This document shows positions 8,458 to 17,050 of a DNA stretch of 64,000 nt, piece by piece. Source of the DNA: Thermococcus litoralis DSM 5473 (GTDB taxonomy: Archaea; Methanobacteriota_B; Thermococci; Thermococcales; Thermococcaceae); assembly GCF_000246985.2 (NCBI RefSeq), contig NC_022084.1, positions 1,465,130 to 1,529,129 on the forward strand. Direction: 5' to 3'. A program made the translations under genes and the position numbers. The first letter of the stretch is position 1. The number at the start of each line of letters is the position of its first letter. The notes below the pieces were generated by a model that was given only the letters and a program-made list of their open reading frames with translations, made no database searches and was not told the origin of the DNA.

Positions 8458-10770
8458 GTGAGAGCTTATCATATTCACGTTGAGGGAATTGTTCAAGGGG
8501 TCGGTTTTAGACCCTTCGTTTACAGAATTGCTCATGAGCACGATCTAAGGGGATACGTTAAAAATCTTGGCGATGCCGGAGTGGAGATAGTGGTTGAGGG
8601 GAAAGAAGAAAAAGTAAAGGCCTTCTTGAGAGACCTTAGAGAAAAAGCACCTCCCCTTGCTAGGGTTGAGAGGATAAACGTGAAAGAAATCCCGTTTCAG
8701 GGATTTGACAGGTTTTACATAGAAAAGAGCTCCAACGGTGGGGAAGGTGGGGATTCTATAATTCCTCCAGACGTGAGCATATGCGATGACTGTCTTAGGG
8801 AGCTTTTCGATCCCACGGATAAGAGGTACATGTACCCCTTCATCGTGTGCACAAACTGCGGCCCGAGGTTTACGATAATAGAAGACCTTCCTTATGACAG
8901 GGTAAACACAACAATGAGAGAATTTGACATGTGCGATTATTGTGAGAGCGAGTACAGGGATCCTCTAAATAGAAGATATCACGCGGAACCGGTTTGCTGC
9001 CCTGTATGTGGACCGAGCTACAGGCTCTACACGAACGATGGAAAAGAAATAACGGGAGATCCGCTAAAGAAGGCTGCAAAGCTTATCGACAAGGGCTACA
9101 TAGTGGCAATAAAAGGCATAGGTGGAATTCACATAGCCTGCGACGCTACCAATGAAGAAGTTGTGAAGGAGCTCAGGAAGAGAATTCTAAGACCTCAGCA
9201 GCCCTTCGCAATAATGGCTAAAGACCTAGAAACAGTAGAGAGCTTTGCAATAGTTAGTGATGTAGAGAGGGAAGAACTCACAAGCTACAGGAAGCCAATA
9301 CTGGCTTTAAGGAAGAAGGAACCATTCCCACTGCCAGAGGCTCTAGCTCCGGGCTTGCCCACTATAGGTGTCATGCTCCCCTATGCTGGAACCCACTACA
9401 TACTCTTCCACTATTCTAAGAGCCCTGTTTACGTCATGACCTCCGCTAATTACCCGGGGATGCCAATGGTAATAGACAACGATAGAGCCTTTGAAGAGCT
9501 TAAGGACTTAGCCGATTACTTCTTGCTGCACAACAGGAAAATTCTCAACAGAACGGATGACAGCGTTATCAGGTTTGTTGATGGAAAAAGAGCTGTAATA
9601 AGAAGGAGCAGAGGGTTTGTTCCATTGCCAATAGATATACCTTTTGAGTATTCGGGCTTGGCAGTTGGGGCAGAGCTCATGAATGCTTTTGGAATGGTAA
9701 AGGGTTCGAGGGTTTATCCGAGCCAGTACATAGGAAACACTTCAAAGGTTGAAGTTCTTGAGTTCATGAGGAGTGCCATAGCCCACTTCAAGAAAATACT
9801 GAGGGTTAAGGGGTTTGATCTTGTGGTTGCTGACCTTCACCCGCTTTACAACACCACAAAACTAGCAATGGAGATAGCGGAAGATGAAAATGCAGAATTT
9901 ATCCAAGTACAGCACCACTACGCTCACATTGCTTCTGTTATGGCTGAAAACAATCTTGACGAGATAGTAGGAATAGCGGTGGATGGAGTTGGCTATGGAA
10001 GCGACGGAAACACATGGGGCGGTGAAGTTTTATACTTAAGCTACGAAGACGTTGAGAGGTTGGCCCATATAAGTTATTACTCCCTCCCAGGTGGAGATTT
10101 GGCGAGCTATTATCCTCTTAGGGCTTTAGTGGGGATTTTGAGCAAGCTATATGGGGTAGAGGAAGTAAAAGAGATAATCGAAAGGCACTGTCCAAAAGCC
10201 ATTGAAAACCTCAGATACGGGAAGGTTGAGTTCAACGTAATACTTAACCAGCTCGCGAGGGAGATAAACGTTGGCTATGCCTCTTCAACAGGTAGGGTTC
10301 TTGACGCGATGGCCGTTCTGCTCAACGTTGCATATAGGAGAACCTACGAAGGAGAACCCGCAATGAAGCTTGAGGGAATTGCCCTTAAGGGCAAAAACGA
10401 TCTGGGCTTTAGCATTCCCATAGAGGGGGAAGAGCTGAAGGTTGAGGAGCTCTTTGAACAGGTTCTTGAAAGCAAGGCAAATCCGGCGGATATAGCGTAT
10501 TCAGTTCACCTCGCTCTAGGGCGGGCTTTTGGGGAAGTTGCAGTTGAGAAGGCGAAGGAGTTTGGAGTTAAGAACATTGGCATAAGCGGAGGGGTTGCAT
10601 ACAACGAACTCATAGTGAAAACGATAAGAAAAATCGTGGAAGGCAATGGTCTGAGGTTCTACTCAACGTACGAAGTACCAAGGGGGGACAATGGGACAAA
10701 CGTCGGCCAGGCTTTCCTTGGAGGTCTCTATTTGGAGGGTTATCTGAGTAAAGAGGACTTGATACTTTGA
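8458..10770 (+). CDS. hypF: Carbamoyltransferase HypF, [NiFe]-hydrogenase maturation
   Basis: It turns carbamoyl phosphate into carbamoyl-adenylate and passes the carbamoyl group to the HypE C-terminal cysteine to make the cyanide ligands of [NiFe] sites. Domains in order: acylphosphatase (GIVQGVGFRPFVYRIA), two zinc fingers (CDDC/CTNC and CDYC/CPVC), a YrdC-like domain (AIKGIGGIHIACDA) and a Kae1-like domain (HHYAHIASV, DGVGYGSDGNTWGGE). GTG 8458 is favoured because AGGTGA is 5 nt upstream; GTG 8449 would overlap that site. It serves the hydrogenase encoded at 43-47 kb, and is separated from hypE by an insertion element. Confidence 0.95.
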   Translation: MRAYHIHVEGIVQGVGFRPFVYRIAHEHDLRGYVKNLGDAGVEIVVEGKEEKVKAFLRDLREKAPPLARVERINVKEIPFQGFDRFYIEKSSNGGEGGDSIIPPDVSICDDCLRELFDPTDKRYMYPFIVCTNCGPRFTIIEDLPYDRVNTTMREFDMCDYCESEYRDPLNRRYHAEPVCCPVCGPSYRLYTNDGKEITGDPLKKAAKLIDKGYIVAIKGIGGIHIACDATNEEVVKELRKRILRPQQPFAIMAKDLETVESFAIVSDVEREELTSYRKPILALRKKEPFPLPEALAPGLPTIGVMLPYAGTHYILFHYSKSPVYVMTSANYPGMPMVIDNDRAFEELKDLADYFLLHNRKILNRTDDSVIRFVDGKRAVIRRSRGFVPLPIDIPFEYSGLAVGAELMNAFGMVKGSRVYPSQYIGNTSKVEVLEFMRSAIAHFKKILRVKGFDLVVADLHPLYNTTKLAMEIAEDENAEFIQVQHHYAHIASVMAENNLDEIVGIAVDGVGYGSDGNTWGGEVLYLSYEDVERLAHISYYSLPGGDLASYYPLRALVGILSKLYGVEEVKEIIERHCPKAIENLRYGKVEFNVILNQLAREINVGYASSTGRVLDAMAVLLNVAYRRTYEGEPAMKLEGIALKGKNDLGFSIPIEGEELKVEELFEQVLESKANPADIAYSVHLALGRAFGEVAVEKAKEFGVKNIGISGGVAYNELIVKTIRKIVEGNGLRFYSTYEVPRGDNGTNVGQAFLGGLYLEGYLSKEDLIL

Positions 10771-10792
10771 TTTCCTCTTTTTTGCCTCCTTA

Positions 10793-12240
10793 CTGACCTC
10801 CTCCCCGCCGTGAACGGCGAAGGTTCCAACGAGCTAACCCCTCGCCAAGTGCGGGAAGGTTCGAGGGGCTTCATTAAAACCCAATTCAAAACGGGCTTTC
10901 AACCCCTCTGGGAGGGCCTTCCCCCAATTACCCCTACCTCCCGACAAAGCCGAGAGGCTCGGGGTTATCGTTTTCACAGCCTTTTTTAAAATATTAAACG
11001 CTCCAACGAGGTCTGCATTGAAGATAACCCCCGTTGCGGGACACTTAAATAATCCACGAACAAACCTCGCCCCTTCGTGGGGCTTCCCGCAGACAGGGCA
11101 AACCTTAGAAGTGAAAGCCTCATCCGTGATTATAACCTCAATACCATACTCTTCGGCAACTTCTCTTAGACGTTTAATAACGTAATTAAACCGCCAGACG
11201 TGGGAGAGGAGATAATTCTGCTTTTTACCCTTTTCAGAGTTTCTCGCTATTCCCTTTGGATAGCCTACCACAATTCTAGAGACTCCAAGATGATAAAGCC
11301 TTTCAACGGTTTGTCTTACTGCTGTGTTAATGTAATGCCTGGCTTGTAGCTTCGCCTTCTCGTGCATTCTTGAGAGCTTTCTGCTCTTTTTAGCTCCGCT
11401 TTTATTAAGCCTCGACTGATACTCGGCAATCCTCTTTTGCCAGTAGAAGGCAATGCTCTTGAGCGGTCTCCCATTCACCAAGAAACCTCCCATTCTCCAC
11501 GTAGACGGCCATTAAATTGTTCACGCCTAAGTCTATGCCCGCTGAAAGGTTTCCTAACGGTTCTCTTGGGATTTTCTCCCAGTTTTCGCCCTTCAGCTTC
11601 TCTGCGACTGTAATGCTGATGTGGGCATACCATTTCCTCCTTATCGGGTCGTAAGTTATCTCTAATCTTCCCTGTTTACCCTTCAAGTGTATTCTCCCTT
11701 TGAACTGGACTTCCAGTCTTCTGAACTTTCCGAGGCCTTTGAGGATTAGTTTGTTATCTTCAATCTTGTATTGGTCATTTCTGAGGACGATTAAGCCTTT
11801 GTCCTTAACATAGTTTGGGGGTTTTGGCTTGAGCCAGTTGGGGAGTTCTCCGTTCCTTTTATTCCTGATGAGTGAGAAGAAGGAACGCCAGGCCTCGGCG
11901 TTCTTTCTTGCTATTTGCTGGACTGTTGCCGAGCCTATCTCGGATTTGAACTCTTCATAAACTATTTTCTCGGTTTTGAGAAAGTCTATTGGTTTTCCAT
12001 CGAAGAATTCCTGCCTGCGAAGGTAGTTTACTCTATTCCAGATTTTCGAGCTGATAAAAGCTAACTCTTTGAGGGTTTTATCTTGGGCCTTTGAGGGTTG
12101 GAGTTTTAGGGTTACTGTTCGCTTCATTTTAAGGTATGGTATTATTTTTAGGCTTTAAAATAGTTTTGCTTTCCTGTTTTTAGGCTAATTTTCAATCCCT
12201 GCATCCCCGCCCTAAAGGGCGAGGCTTTCAAAAGAAAAAA
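10793..12240 (-). mobile_element. IS605/IS1341-type element carrying tnpB only
   Basis: An element of about 1.45 kb on the minus strand with no tnpA. Its left end (high coordinates) has the CGCCC-TAAA-GGGCG hairpin (12208-12221) common at the left ends of archaeal IS605 elements and abuts TTAC on the minus strand (12244-12241), a tetranucleotide known as an IS605-family target. The right end has a CGCCGT-GA-ACGGCG hairpin (10806-10819) followed by GGGGAGGAGGTCAG. It lies between hypF and hypE. Exact ends are inferred from these motifs. Confidence 0.8.
10834..12127 (-). pseudogene. tnpB: RNA-guided nuclease TnpB, frame broken once
   Basis: The N-terminal part (12127 down to about 11490) ends in the RuvC-I motif GIDLGVNNLMAVYVENG and the rest continues one base over with GFLVNGRPLKSIAFYWQKRI. 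Removing one G from the triplet at 11489-11491 joins them to about 420 residues. The zinc finger is CPVCG followed by FKCPATG, lacking the usual fourth Cys, and NADLVGAFNIL carries RuvC-III Asp. Where most TnpBs have the RuvC-II Glu, this protein reads IVVGYPKGI; a Glu in TDEAFTSKVC may substitute. The break may be real decay or a sequencing error. Confidence 0.85.
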
Positions 12241-12287
12241 GTAACATTTTAAAGGGGTTTCCTTAGAGAAAAAAGCAGGTGGTGAAT

Positions 12288-13298
12288 ATGAGAATAAAGC
12301 TTGAACACGGAGCCGGTGGAGAGTTGATGGAGGAATTTATTAGAGATGTGATTCTCAAAAACCTTACATTGAAATCAGCCGGTGGGATAGGGCTAGATGC
12401 CTTAGACGATGCCGCAACAATTCCCTTCGGAGATAAGCATTTGGTTTTTACCATAGATGGGCATACAGTTAGGCCGCTCTTCTTTCCCGGAGGGGATATA
12501 GGCCGCTTGGCTGTGAGCGGGACGGTGAATGATTTAGCCGTAATGGGGGCAGAGCCTTTAGCGCTTGCAAACTCTATGATAATCCAAGAAGGGTTTAGCG
12601 GAGAGGACTTTGAGAGAATCCTAAAATCAATGGATGAAACTGCAAAGGAAGTTCCAGTTCCTATAGTTACTGGGGACACCAAAGTCGTCGAAGATAAGAT
12701 AGGGATTTTCGTTATAACGGCTGGAATTGGAATTGCTGAAAGGCCGATAAGCGATGCTGGGGCAAAGGTGGGAGATATTGTTTTGGTCAGCGGAACTGTT
12801 GGAGATCATGGGATAGCTTTGATGAGCCATAGAGAGGGGATAGCCTTTGAGACGGAGCTTAAGAGTGACGTTTCTCCCGTATGGGAAGTAGTAAAAGCTG
12901 TCGCTGAAGCAATTGGGTGGGAGAACATTCACGCAATGAAAGACCCCACAAGGGGGGGATTAAGCAACGCCCTGAACGAGATAGCAAGAAAGAGCGACGT
13001 TGGAATTTTGGTGAGGGAGAGTGATATCCCAGTAAAGCCCGAGGTAAGGGCTGCTAGTGACATGCTCGGCATAAGCCCATATGAAGTTGCCAATGAAGGA
13101 AAGGTCGTGATGGTTGTAGCGAGAGAATACGCGGAGGAGGCTCTTCAAGCTATGAGAAAAACTAAACTTGGCAGAGATGCTGCGATTATAGGTGAGGTAA
13201 TAGATCAATACCGTGGCAAGGTGCTTCTTGAAACCGGCATAGGTGGGAAGAGATTTATGGAGCCACCCGTTGGCGATCCCGTGCCGAGGGTTTGCTGA
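12288..13298 (+). CDS. hypE: HypE, [NiFe]-hydrogenase cyanide-ligand synthesis
   Basis: An AIR-synthase-like ATPase that dehydrates the thiocarbamate placed on its C-terminal cysteine by HypF, yielding thiocyanate. The protein begins MRIKLEHGAGGELM, has the nucleotide loop VSGTVGDHGIALMS, and ends in PRVC, the required terminal cysteine. ATG 12288 follows AGGTGG by 5 nt. Its promoter may be the ATTTTAAAGG element at about 12246-12255, just beyond the IS left end, so the insertion may have separated it from hypF transcription. Confidence 0.95.
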   Translation: MRIKLEHGAGGELMEEFIRDVILKNLTLKSAGGIGLDALDDAATIPFGDKHLVFTIDGHTVRPLFFPGGDIGRLAVSGTVNDLAVMGAEPLALANSMIIQEGFSGEDFERILKSMDETAKEVPVPIVTGDTKVVEDKIGIFVITAGIGIAERPISDAGAKVGDIVLVSGTVGDHGIALMSHREGIAFETELKSDVSPVWEVVKAVAEAIGWENIHAMKDPTRGGLSNALNEIARKSDVGILVRESDIPVKPEVRAASDMLGISPYEVANEGKVVMVVAREYAEEALQAMRKTKLGRDAAIIGEVIDQYRGKVLLETGIGGKRFMEPPVGDPVPRVC

Positions 13299-13301
13299 AG
13301 T

Positions 13302-13550
13302 TTATTTTATTCTTTCCGTGAGAACGAAAGTTGCTATTCCCCTTATCCCTCTTAATGTTGAAACTCTATCTATTATTCTGCCCAAGTCTGTTCTAGTTTG
13401 GACACTAACAAAAAGCACTAAGTCATAATTGCCTAAAACCTCATAAGCCTTTTTGACTTCTCTTATCTTGGAGATCTGCTCGTCTAGGTTTACTAATTCG
13501 TTTTTATTTACGCTCAAAAAAATCAAGGCTTCTATTTCATGCTTTTCCAT
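13302..13550 (-). CDS. Stand-alone Lrp/AsnC effector (RAM) domain protein
   Basis: 82 residues with the beta-alpha-beta-beta-alpha-beta pattern of the Lrp/AsnC ligand-binding domain (EALIFLSVNK... AYEVLGNYDLVLFVSVQTRTDL) and no helix-turn-helix. Such proteins can bind amino acids or form mixed oligomers with full-length Lrp proteins. It overlaps the end of the adjacent full-length Lrp gene by 19 nt, so it is translated from the same mRNA. Its stop lies 4 nt from the hypE stop, convergent. Confidence 0.8.
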   Translation of the reverse strand: MEKHEIEALIFLSVNKNELVNLDEQISKIREVKKAYEVLGNYDLVLFVSVQTRTDLGRIIDRVSTLRGIRGIATFVLTERIK

Positions 13551-14005
13551 TGTTTATTCCTCCTATCATCGATGTCAAATTCTTTAACTATTATCATGGT
13601 ATATGTCCTAGTTACACCTTCGACTCCCCCTAACTTAAAGGTCAAGAATTCTCTTAGTGAATGGATATCTTTTGTTACTATTTTTGCCATAACATCGTAC
13701 TCGCCAGTTATCTCATACAGTTCTATTATCTCGTCTAACTCTAAAATCTTTTCCATAATTTGCTTTCTCTTCATGGGGTCAATGTTTATTCCTACAAACG
13801 CTATAATTCCATACCCCAACTTCTCGTAGTCGATAATAGCGGAGTATTTCTTTATTATCCCATTTTGTTCAAGTTTCTGTATTCTGTACTTAATCGCCGG
13901 GACCGTGACTCCCAAATCTTTAGCCATTTCTGTTAGGGACATTCTGGAGTTTTTTCTTAACAGTCTCAAAAGGGTAAAGTCTACTTCGTCAATTTTGTTG
14001 GGCAA
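13532..14005 (-). CDS. Lrp/AsnC-family transcription regulator
   Basis: A 157-residue regulator with an N-terminal winged helix (DFTLLRLLRKNSRMSLTEMA, then DLGVTVPAIKYRIQKLEQNG) and a C-terminal RAM domain (YEITGEYDVMAKIVTKD). The start is TTG 14005 behind GGAGGGAGGGG, inside the end of the aminotransferase gene. The operon aminotransferase-Lrp-RAM suggests local control by an amino acid or 2-oxo acid. It may also act on the divergent transporter promoter; that is inference. Confidence 0.85.
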   Translation of the reverse strand: MPNKIDEVDFTLLRLLRKNSRMSLTEMAKDLGVTVPAIKYRIQKLEQNGIIKKYSAIIDYEKLGYGIIAFVGINIDPMKRKQIMEKILELDEIIELYEITGEYDVMAKIVTKDIHSLREFLTFKLGGVEGVTRTYTMIIVKEFDIDDRRNKQWKSMK

Positions 14006-15167
14006 GTTTATCCCCTCCCTCCTTTAAAAATTCCACAATCCGTTTGGCACCTTCTAAGACTTCTTCATACGAAGAAGAATACGAGATTCTTACGTATCCT
14101 TCTCCATTTTTTCCGAATCCTATGCCTGGAGTTACTGCTACTCTTTTCGCTCGTATGAGATCCATTGCAAATTTGTATGAACTTGAATAGTACTCAGAAA
14201 CATTTAAGAACAGGTAAAATCCCCCTTTTGGAGGTGCATATGAAATTTTTGGAAGTTTGTGCAGTTTTTTGAGAAGTGCGTCTTTATTTTTCTTGAGCTT
14301 TTGTGTTACTTTTCTGGTAATTTTCTTGTAGTTTTCTAGTAAACTTACTGCAGCTTTTTGAATCATCGCAGGAGGACTTGCAATTATATTTTCTTGTATC
14401 TTACTTGTAATTTCTGAAAGCCCATCGGGAAGTATTATGAATCCCAACCTCAATCCGGTTATGGCAACGGATTTCGAAAAGCTGTTCACTACTATTAGGT
14501 TATCCCTAATATCATCAAATTTTAACATGGTATGGTGCTTTTTTTCAAAAATTATGTTTTCATAGGTCTCATCTGATATTACAACTAAACTATTTTCCTT
14601 AGCTATCTCTGCAATTTCCTTGAGGACGTTTTTTGGATACACAGCACCCGTTGGATTATTAGGAGTATTGAGTATTATTGCTTTTGATTTTTTTGCTTGT
14701 GTTGCAATGTCTGAGATATTTGGATGAAAATTGCTATCAAGGGAGTAATATATGGGTTCAGCTCCAACTAAAATTGATTCTGAAGTATAGTTGGGATATC
14801 CCGGGTCAGGTAATAAGATCTTATCGCCAGCATCTAATATCAGTAATAAAGAGAGAAAAAGTCCTTCCATAGCGCCGATGGTAACCACGACATTTTCTGG
14901 CTCAATTTTTACATTATGTTGCTTTTTATAGTAATCAGCTATTGCACTTCTCAACTCATATAATCCATTGTTTTCAGTATAGTTTAAGTACCCCTCTTTG
15001 GTAGCTTCGGCTAGGAGAGAGGCAATAAATTCCTTGTGCATCTCTTTAAACTCTTTTCCAAAATCTCCAATTTCCATGTGTATTATGTCTGGAATTGTGT
15101 GGGCTAGTTTTGAAATTTCTCTTATAAGGGGACAAGGGGTTGCATTAACCCTGTGGGATGTTCTCAT
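13989..15167 (-). CDS. Class I/II PLP aminotransferase
   Basis: A fold-type I aminotransferase of 392 residues. The PLP lysine lies in NSFSKSVAITGLRLG near residue 235, NTPNNPTG near 165 is the conserved loop, and the C-terminal arginine is in GEGYVRISYSSS. It resembles aspartate/aromatic aminotransferases of the AspC/AraT superfamily; the substrate is not clear. Start ATG 15167 is preceded by AGGTGAG. It heads an operon with two Lrp-type genes and is transcribed away from the TctCBA cassette. Confidence 0.85.
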   Translation of the reverse strand: MRTSHRVNATPCPLIREISKLAHTIPDIIHMEIGDFGKEFKEMHKEFIASLLAEATKEGYLNYTENNGLYELRSAIADYYKKQHNVKIEPENVVVTIGAMEGLFLSLLLILDAGDKILLPDPGYPNYTSESILVGAEPIYYSLDSNFHPNISDIATQAKKSKAIILNTPNNPTGAVYPKNVLKEIAEIAKENSLVVISDETYENIIFEKKHHTMLKFDDIRDNLIVVNSFSKSVAITGLRLGFIILPDGLSEITSKIQENIIASPPAMIQKAAVSLLENYKKITRKVTQKLKKNKDALLKKLHKLPKISYAPPKGGFYLFLNVSEYYSSSYKFAMDLIRAKRVAVTPGIGFGKNGEGYVRISYSSSYEEVLEGAKRIVEFLKEGGDKLAQQN

Positions 15168-15507
15168 ATCTTACTCACCTATGGTTTTTATGCATACATT
15201 TGAGCTTTCATGTTTTTGTTTTTTGAAAAGATATTTAATAATTCCTTTTAAAATTTTAAAAACCATATGAAAGCAAGACTATTCTCATTGGATTTTTCCG
15301 AATTTTTATGAGTATTGAGTTGTATTTTATTATTTATCAATTAAATTAACGAAGCATTGAGTTTTGTCTCACTTAATATAGATGTTTGCTAGTTCAACAT
15401 TTTGTAATGTTTTTTAAATTTTATAAGAAAACCTTAAAAAAGTTTAAACCTTTTAAAAAATGAACATCGATGTGCATATGCTAGGTTCTGTACTGGAGGG
15501 TCGAAAT
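15168..15507 (+). promoter_or_regulatory. AT-rich divergent promoter with palindromic operator candidate
   Basis: 340 nt between the divergent aminotransferase and tctC genes. AACATT-TTGT-AATGTT (15396-15411) is a perfect inverted repeat directly before a TATA-like AAATTTTATAAG (15416-15427); a second TATA candidate is CCTTTTAAAAAA near 15449. GGAGGG (15495-15500) is the tctC ribosome site, 7 nt before ATG 15508. On the minus strand a TTATTAAATAT element (about 15231-15241) could drive the aminotransferase operon. No gene is seen here. Confidence 0.5.
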
Positions 15508-16511
15508 ATGAACGAAAAGAAAAAGAAGATATTAAGCCTTGCTTTGTTGTTTTTAGTGGGGCTGGCAGTAGTAGCCGCTGGATGTATTGGAAGTAAAGAA
15601 ACAACTACTACAACTCCCCAATATCCCACAAAACCGATAACCATAATAGTACCTTGGGCTGCGGGTGGAGGAACTGATAGAACTGCTAGGATGCTTGCTA
15701 CACTTCTAGAGAAAAAGTTAGGAGTAAATGTTGTTGTTGAAAATAAAGCTGGTGGCGGTGGTACAATAGGACATCTAGCTATGGCTACAGCTTCTCCGGA
15801 TGGGTATACAATAGGCATAGCGACATGGGAATTGTCAACATATAAGTGGTTGGGGCTAGCTGAGGTGTCATATCAGGATGTTACACCCATAATTTTATAT
15901 AACAAAGACGCAGCGGCTGTTATAGTTAGAGCAGACGCTCCTTGGAATGACATAATAGAGTTAACTAACTACATTAAAGAGCATCCAGGTGAGCTAAAGG
16001 CTTCTGGGACAGCACGTGCTGGTGTTTGGGATATAGCAAGGATTGGATGGCTCAAAACAGCGGGAGTTGATCCTAGTGCATTGCCATGGATACCAAGCAA
16101 AGGTGCAGCTCCAGCGCTTCAAGAATTGATAGCTGGAGGTGTTGATGTTGTCGTATGTAGTTTGCCAGAAGCTAAGTCATTAATAGATGCGGGAAAAGCT
16201 AAGGCTCTTGCAGTTATGGCTGACGAGAGATACTCAGCGTTCCCAGATGTACCAACACTTAAAGAAAAGGGAATAGATTGGTCGTATGGTACTTGGAGGG
16301 GGTTGTGGCTCCCAAGGGTACTCCTGACTATGTGGTTGAGATTCTTCACAATGCACTAAAGGAAATTCTTGAATCTCCTGAATGGAAAGAATTCATGGAG
16401 ACGAATGGCTTTGGTATGGCGTATTTACCACCGGAGGAGTTTGCTAAGTTTTTAGAAAATGATTATAAGGCTGTCGGAGAGTTACTTAAAGCTGCAGGTT
16501 ATACAAGCTGA
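15508..16511 (+). pseudogene. tctC: TTT-transporter solute-binding lipoprotein TctC, frame broken once
   Basis: The secreted receptor of a tripartite tricarboxylate transporter. ATG 15508 gives a lipoprotein signal (LALLFLVGLAVVAAGC, lipobox Cys near residue 22) and a Thr-rich linker. The mature part has the Bug-family motifs ITIIVPWAAGGGTDRTAR and NKAGGGGTIG. The frame breaks after SYGTWRG; VVAPKGTPDYVVEILHNALK continues in another frame to 16511. Adding one G to the G5 run at 16298-16302 restores about 334 residues, the usual length. As the rest is intact, a sequencing error is as likely as inactivation. Confidence 0.85.
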
Positions 16512-16543
16512 GTAAGCAATGTATAACTCGGGAGGGAATTACA

Positions 16544-17050
16544 ATGAGCAGAGATCTAGGAACAGCTATTGCAGTCTTTTTTGTTAGTTTTTTCTTTTTA
16601 TACTCCTCTAGGGGTCTCCCATTATTTGTCTCGGGAGGATACCCAGGCCCCTCATTTTTTCCGTTGATACTCTCATTTGTATTGATTAGTTGTGGTATAC
16701 TCCTTGTTGTAAATAGTTTAAAGAGTTCTTTAAAAGATAAACCGACCGGCATAGAAAAATGGAATTTCGAAAAATTTATAATGCTAGGTGATATCCAAAC
16801 TATGAAAAATGTTATAGTGTTTATTTTTTTAACAGTGCTCTATATAAGTTTAATACCACTTTTGGGCTTTACTCTAACTGCGCTTGTATATTTGCTTGTT
16901 CTTCAGGTAATTTATGGCGTTTCTATAGTTAGGGCAATGTTGATCTCTGTTGGATTAGTACTGTTTATACATGTGTTATTTGTAATGATTCTTAACGTGG
17001 TATTTCCCGAACCAGTGCTTGGTCCAATATTGTGGAGGTGGATGCTATGA
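16544..17050 (+). CDS. tctB: TTT-transporter small membrane subunit TctB
   Basis: 168 residues with four predicted membrane helices (about 8-25, 40-58, 87-105, 110-150 as two segments), the size and hydropathy of TctB. Sequence conservation in TctB is weak, so the call leans on its position between tctC and tctA. ATG 16544 is preceded by GGAGGG. Its TGA overlaps the tctA ATG as ATGA (17047-17050). Confidence 0.8.
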   Translation: MSRDLGTAIAVFFVSFFFLYSSRGLPLFVSGGYPGPSFFPLILSFVLISCGILLVVNSLKSSLKDKPTGIEKWNFEKFIMLGDIQTMKNVIVFIFLTVLYISLIPLLGFTLTALVYLLVLQVIYGVSIVRAMLISVGLVLFIHVLFVMILNVVFPEPVLGPILWRWML

